Source of the DNA: Glandiceps talaboti
Taxonomy: Eukaryota; Hemichordata; Enteropneusta; Spengelidae
NCBI RefSeq assembly: GCF_964340395.1
Contig: NC_135566.1
Span: 14,490,001 to 14,554,000, forward strand
Direction of reading: 5' to 3'
Length of the DNA stretch: 64,000 nt
Under the pieces are notes generated by a model. That model made no database searches, was not told the DNA's origin, and saw only the letters and a program-made list of their open reading frames with translations. The stretch's first letter is position 1. Each line of letters begins with the position of its first letter. Position numbers and translations under genes: made by a program. Of this stretch, positions 56,684 through 64,000 are shown one piece after another.

Positions 56684-57862
56684 AGCGCCTTTGTGAGATA
56701 GCACACCGACTATTCACGCTACATACGCGCTAAATCGCACTGGCGCCAGGAGCATATTGAGTAAGTAATTTCAAGGAAAACATATGGGAATTGCAACTGA
56801 TTTTCCCCAACAACATCTAATGCAGCCCTCTATTGTTTCAGGCGTCCGAGGCGTCAGGCATTTAAAGCTATTGGTGAAAGAATGGAAACATCAAGCGTAA
56901 ACTCTGGACCCGGTTTAATAGAAATATTCGACGCAGACAGCCCTGATGTAGTATGTAGTTGTTGTCGAGGGCGGAGACACTCTTGGGTCTTGCTACAAGT
57001 AAACAACTTTGTACTGTGTGGTCTGTTTATGGACGGTTTATGTAATCGGTTTGATTTCCATCGGAGCTTCTCACATCGTCGACATCGTGAAGTGGTCAGA
57101 GATATTCTGTCCGATAAAAGCACACGACTGATCCCCATATCGAGTAACTGCTGAGAAGTTGTTGCGATTTGCCTCCTTCAGCCCGCCCTCTATATAGTAC
57201 TTATAGAGCTTCTTAGCCTCGAAGGTTTGTTTACGGACAGAAAAGCGTTAACATGTCGCTTTATTCAAGTTTCGAAATGATACCTTGGTTAAAAAAAGCT
57301 CTCAACAATTTTCGCGCCAGCGTGTCTGATCCCATGCTTACTTGGTGAACAAAAGTGTCAGGCCACTCTTAGCAGTTTTCGAGGTGGTGAACAACAATCA
57401 AAGGGTCTTTTGTTATTTCATCAATTTCTCGTTGTTGGCTTTGTACGACCTGCTTGTTCGATCGATCTCTCCCATAAGTACATAATACTCGGAGCGACCG
57501 CTTTTGAAATAGTTATAGCGGGTACGAGAGACTCGCCACAAACTGCTCTAAAGTCTCCCAATACTTTTCATAGGGTGTAAAAGTACCGGAAACGCTCGGA
57601 GGACTATCGAAGTGTATGTGGTCGAAACACTATTAGATGTAGCATTTTTAGTTATGCCTATTTAAAGTTCAACAATTTATTAAACAATAAGTATCGGCTT
57701 GTTTATTGTTTTTATAAAACCTTCTTGTATTTATTGATATTATAATCTCGCACTAAAAAGGGGACGCAAACATGTTATTTTTAGTAACATAGGCCACATA
57801 CATTACTATCTAGTCAACACCTAATGTGAATTTTACGAGTTTGTATTCAAGGATTTTCATTG

Positions 57863-58273
57863 TGTCTCCGACAGAAATCTTTGTTTTCAAATTACCCATA
57901 TAAGTTTTCAACAATTTCTCGTCAATTTCACGTTCTCTTGGAAGTATATGCAAATTATAGTAGATTTTTTTTAATTAATAAAATTTGTGTTCATTTCACA
58001 TACTATGTATGTCAATTATTGGGTGGGTGGGTTATGTCTCCGACAGAAATCTTTGTTTTGAAATTACCCATATAAGTTTTCAACAATTTCTCGTCAATTT
58101 CACGTTCTCTTGGAAGTGTATGCAAATTATAGTAGATTTTTTTTTAATTAATAAAAATTGTGTCCATTTCACATACTATGTATGTCAATTAGTGGGTCGG
58201 TGTTTTTTTTAAAAATAATCAATTGTACACATTTCACATTCTTTGGAATTATGCACAAGTCGTAATAAAAACT
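57863..58273 (+). repeat. 172-bp tandem duplication with decayed third copy
   Basis: Copy 1 is 57863-58034 and copy 2 is 58035-58198. Both start TGTCTCCGACAGAAATC and end near ATGTATGTCAATTA, with only a few substitutions and small T-run length changes. A third partial copy at about 58231-58273 keeps CATTTCACATTCT-TTGGAA and a version of ATGCAAATTATAGTA. Confidence 0.85.
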
Positions 58274-60661
<2,388 letters not shown>

Positions 60662-60726
60662 TTGCAAAACTATTACGCTCTGCCACTGCGGTATAGAGCA
60701 CTGTCTTAGCAGATTGATACTCACCG

Positions 60727-60788
<62 letters not shown>

Positions 60789-60855
60789 ATATATATTATT
60801 ATATTATATTATATTATATTATATTATATTATATTATATTATATTATATTATATT
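60727..60855. repeat. (TA)n then (ATATT)n repeat
   Basis: About 28 TA units, then pentanucleotide-like ATATT units to 60855. Confidence 0.97.
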
Positions 60856-62930
<2,075 letters not shown>

Positions 62931-63350
62931 TATGATTTGATATGATTGTTGGTGATTGTCAACACTGCGTTGTTTAAAAAAATACCCATTCCCCATCGGA
63001 TTTCCCATCAGAACAAGTTTTAGAAAGCATTCCAATACAGTTCGTAAAAGTAATGACATTTTTCTTGAAATATGACGTCATTTGAACAATATCTGCAAAT
63101 TCATTCTCGTTTTCATTAAAACCCGGAAAATGGAAATATAGGCGTTTTTAACATGTCTTAAAGTGAGCATGTAAATACTGTACTGTTATTGTGTTCAACT
63201 CCAAACTGGCAATAGTATAACTTCATCGTCAATAAAGGTAGATACACAATAAAGATGGTGAACGCTTGCACCTCTCCGGAAGACTTATTGACACCTGGGA
63301 TTGCACATTGATTATACCTGATGAGTGGGAATAATAGTGTTCAGCTTCGT
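62931..63350. other. Gene-free stretch
   Basis: Unique sequence between two microsatellites; nothing recognised. Confidence 0.5.
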
Positions 63351-63498
<148 letters not shown>

Positions 63499-63512
63499 TC
63501 ACAATTTCCCTC

Positions 63513-63694
63513 GTATGTATGTATGTATGTATGTATGTATGTATGTATGTATGTATGTATGTATGTATGTATGTATACATGTATGCATTTGTCTAAGCGC
63601 GTGTATGTATGCATCTATGAATTTATCTGTCTACCAGTCTGTCTCTCTGTCTCTCTGTCCATCAGTCTATCTGTCTGTCTGTCTCTGTCCATCC

Positions 63695-63726
<32 letters not shown>

Positions 63727-63727
63727 G
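63513..63727. repeat. (GTAT)n then CTGT microsatellite
   Basis: (GTAT)n at 63513-63576, irregular spacer, then CTGT/CTCT units about 63636-63727. Same motif pair as at 3.8 and 10.2 kb. Confidence 0.97.
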
Positions 63728-64000
63728 GAAAATCGGACTATATTTAGCCACTGAACTATTAAATCATTATTTCGTTGATCCATAGTTCTGAAAATACTAT
63801 TTTGAGACAAGGAAATTATTACTGCAACAGTGTTTGAACATTGTCCAATATACAACGCCATCAATAGCGTTTTAAGGACACTGTGAATTTCTCACCTGTC
63901 TAACACCTGCATTACAAACATACATTACTCTATAATGGTCAGCTTAAGGGTTGACGTGCTTTTAATATGTCGATAAAGATTGTTTTTTGAAGACAAACTC

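Larger units (their letters stand above)
55135..57862. other. Upstream flank of Tbx2/3, no gene seen
   Basis: Mostly unique sequence, less AT-rich than the rest. It contains a GC-box-like CACGCCCACC near 55581, a CCAAT near 56597, a TAATTAATAA homeodomain-type site near 56650, and a perfect T-box half-site AGGTGTGA at 56676-56683. Open frames at 55678-55968 (minus) and 56854-57138 have no recognisable homology. It probably holds promoter-proximal regulatory DNA; this is inference. Confidence 0.4.

Overview
The window is animal (metazoan) genomic DNA: AT-rich, about 85% non-coding, full of microsatellites, and carrying one clear spliced gene. That gene is a complete Tbx2/3-family T-box transcription factor on the minus strand, from the ATG at 55053 to the stop at 44415. 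I joined it from six exons whose splice sites and reading phases all agree, giving 2184 coding bases and 727 residues. The T-box exons of 268, 147 and 77 bp, with their phases, match the arrangement I know for the Tbx2/3 family. The single Tbx2/3-type sequence and the protostome-like GAGKREK string after the T-box suggest an invertebrate, perhaps a marine spiralian such as a mollusc. That placement is inference only.

Layout. 1-44.4 kb, downstream of Tbx2/3, is a long region with no gene I can recognise. It holds long microsatellites (CTGT/TATG compounds, CT, TA, CA, TTG), a 380-bp terminal-inverted-repeat element (5790-6169), a degenerate ~43-bp minisatellite (27842-28245), AT-rich patches that could be enhancers (17.6-17.9 kb and 20.2-21.1 kb), and two weak candidates for terminal exons of unknown genes (26370-26474 minus, 36899-36970 plus). 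44.4-55.05 kb is the Tbx2/3 gene with introns of 1379, 2811, 3054, 857 and 354 bp. 55.05-57.2 kb is its upstream region, with two inverted CCAAT boxes about 95-120 bp before the ATG and one perfect T-box half-site at 56676. 57.8-58.3 kb is a 172-bp tandem duplication with a decayed third copy. 60.1-60.9 kb is an island of three long TA arrays with a small inverted-repeat element between the first two. The last 1.2 kb is GAT, CT, TATG and CTGT microsatellite.

There is no operon, CRISPR array, rRNA or recognisable tRNA, and no transposase or reverse transcriptase. I found no undescribed biological system that the sequence itself supports. The best leads are the diverged T-box residues, the two inverted-repeat elements, the minisatellite, and the possible terminal exon at 26.4 kb. 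A large gene-poor flank beside a developmental regulator fits long-range cis-regulation, but sequence alone does not prove it.
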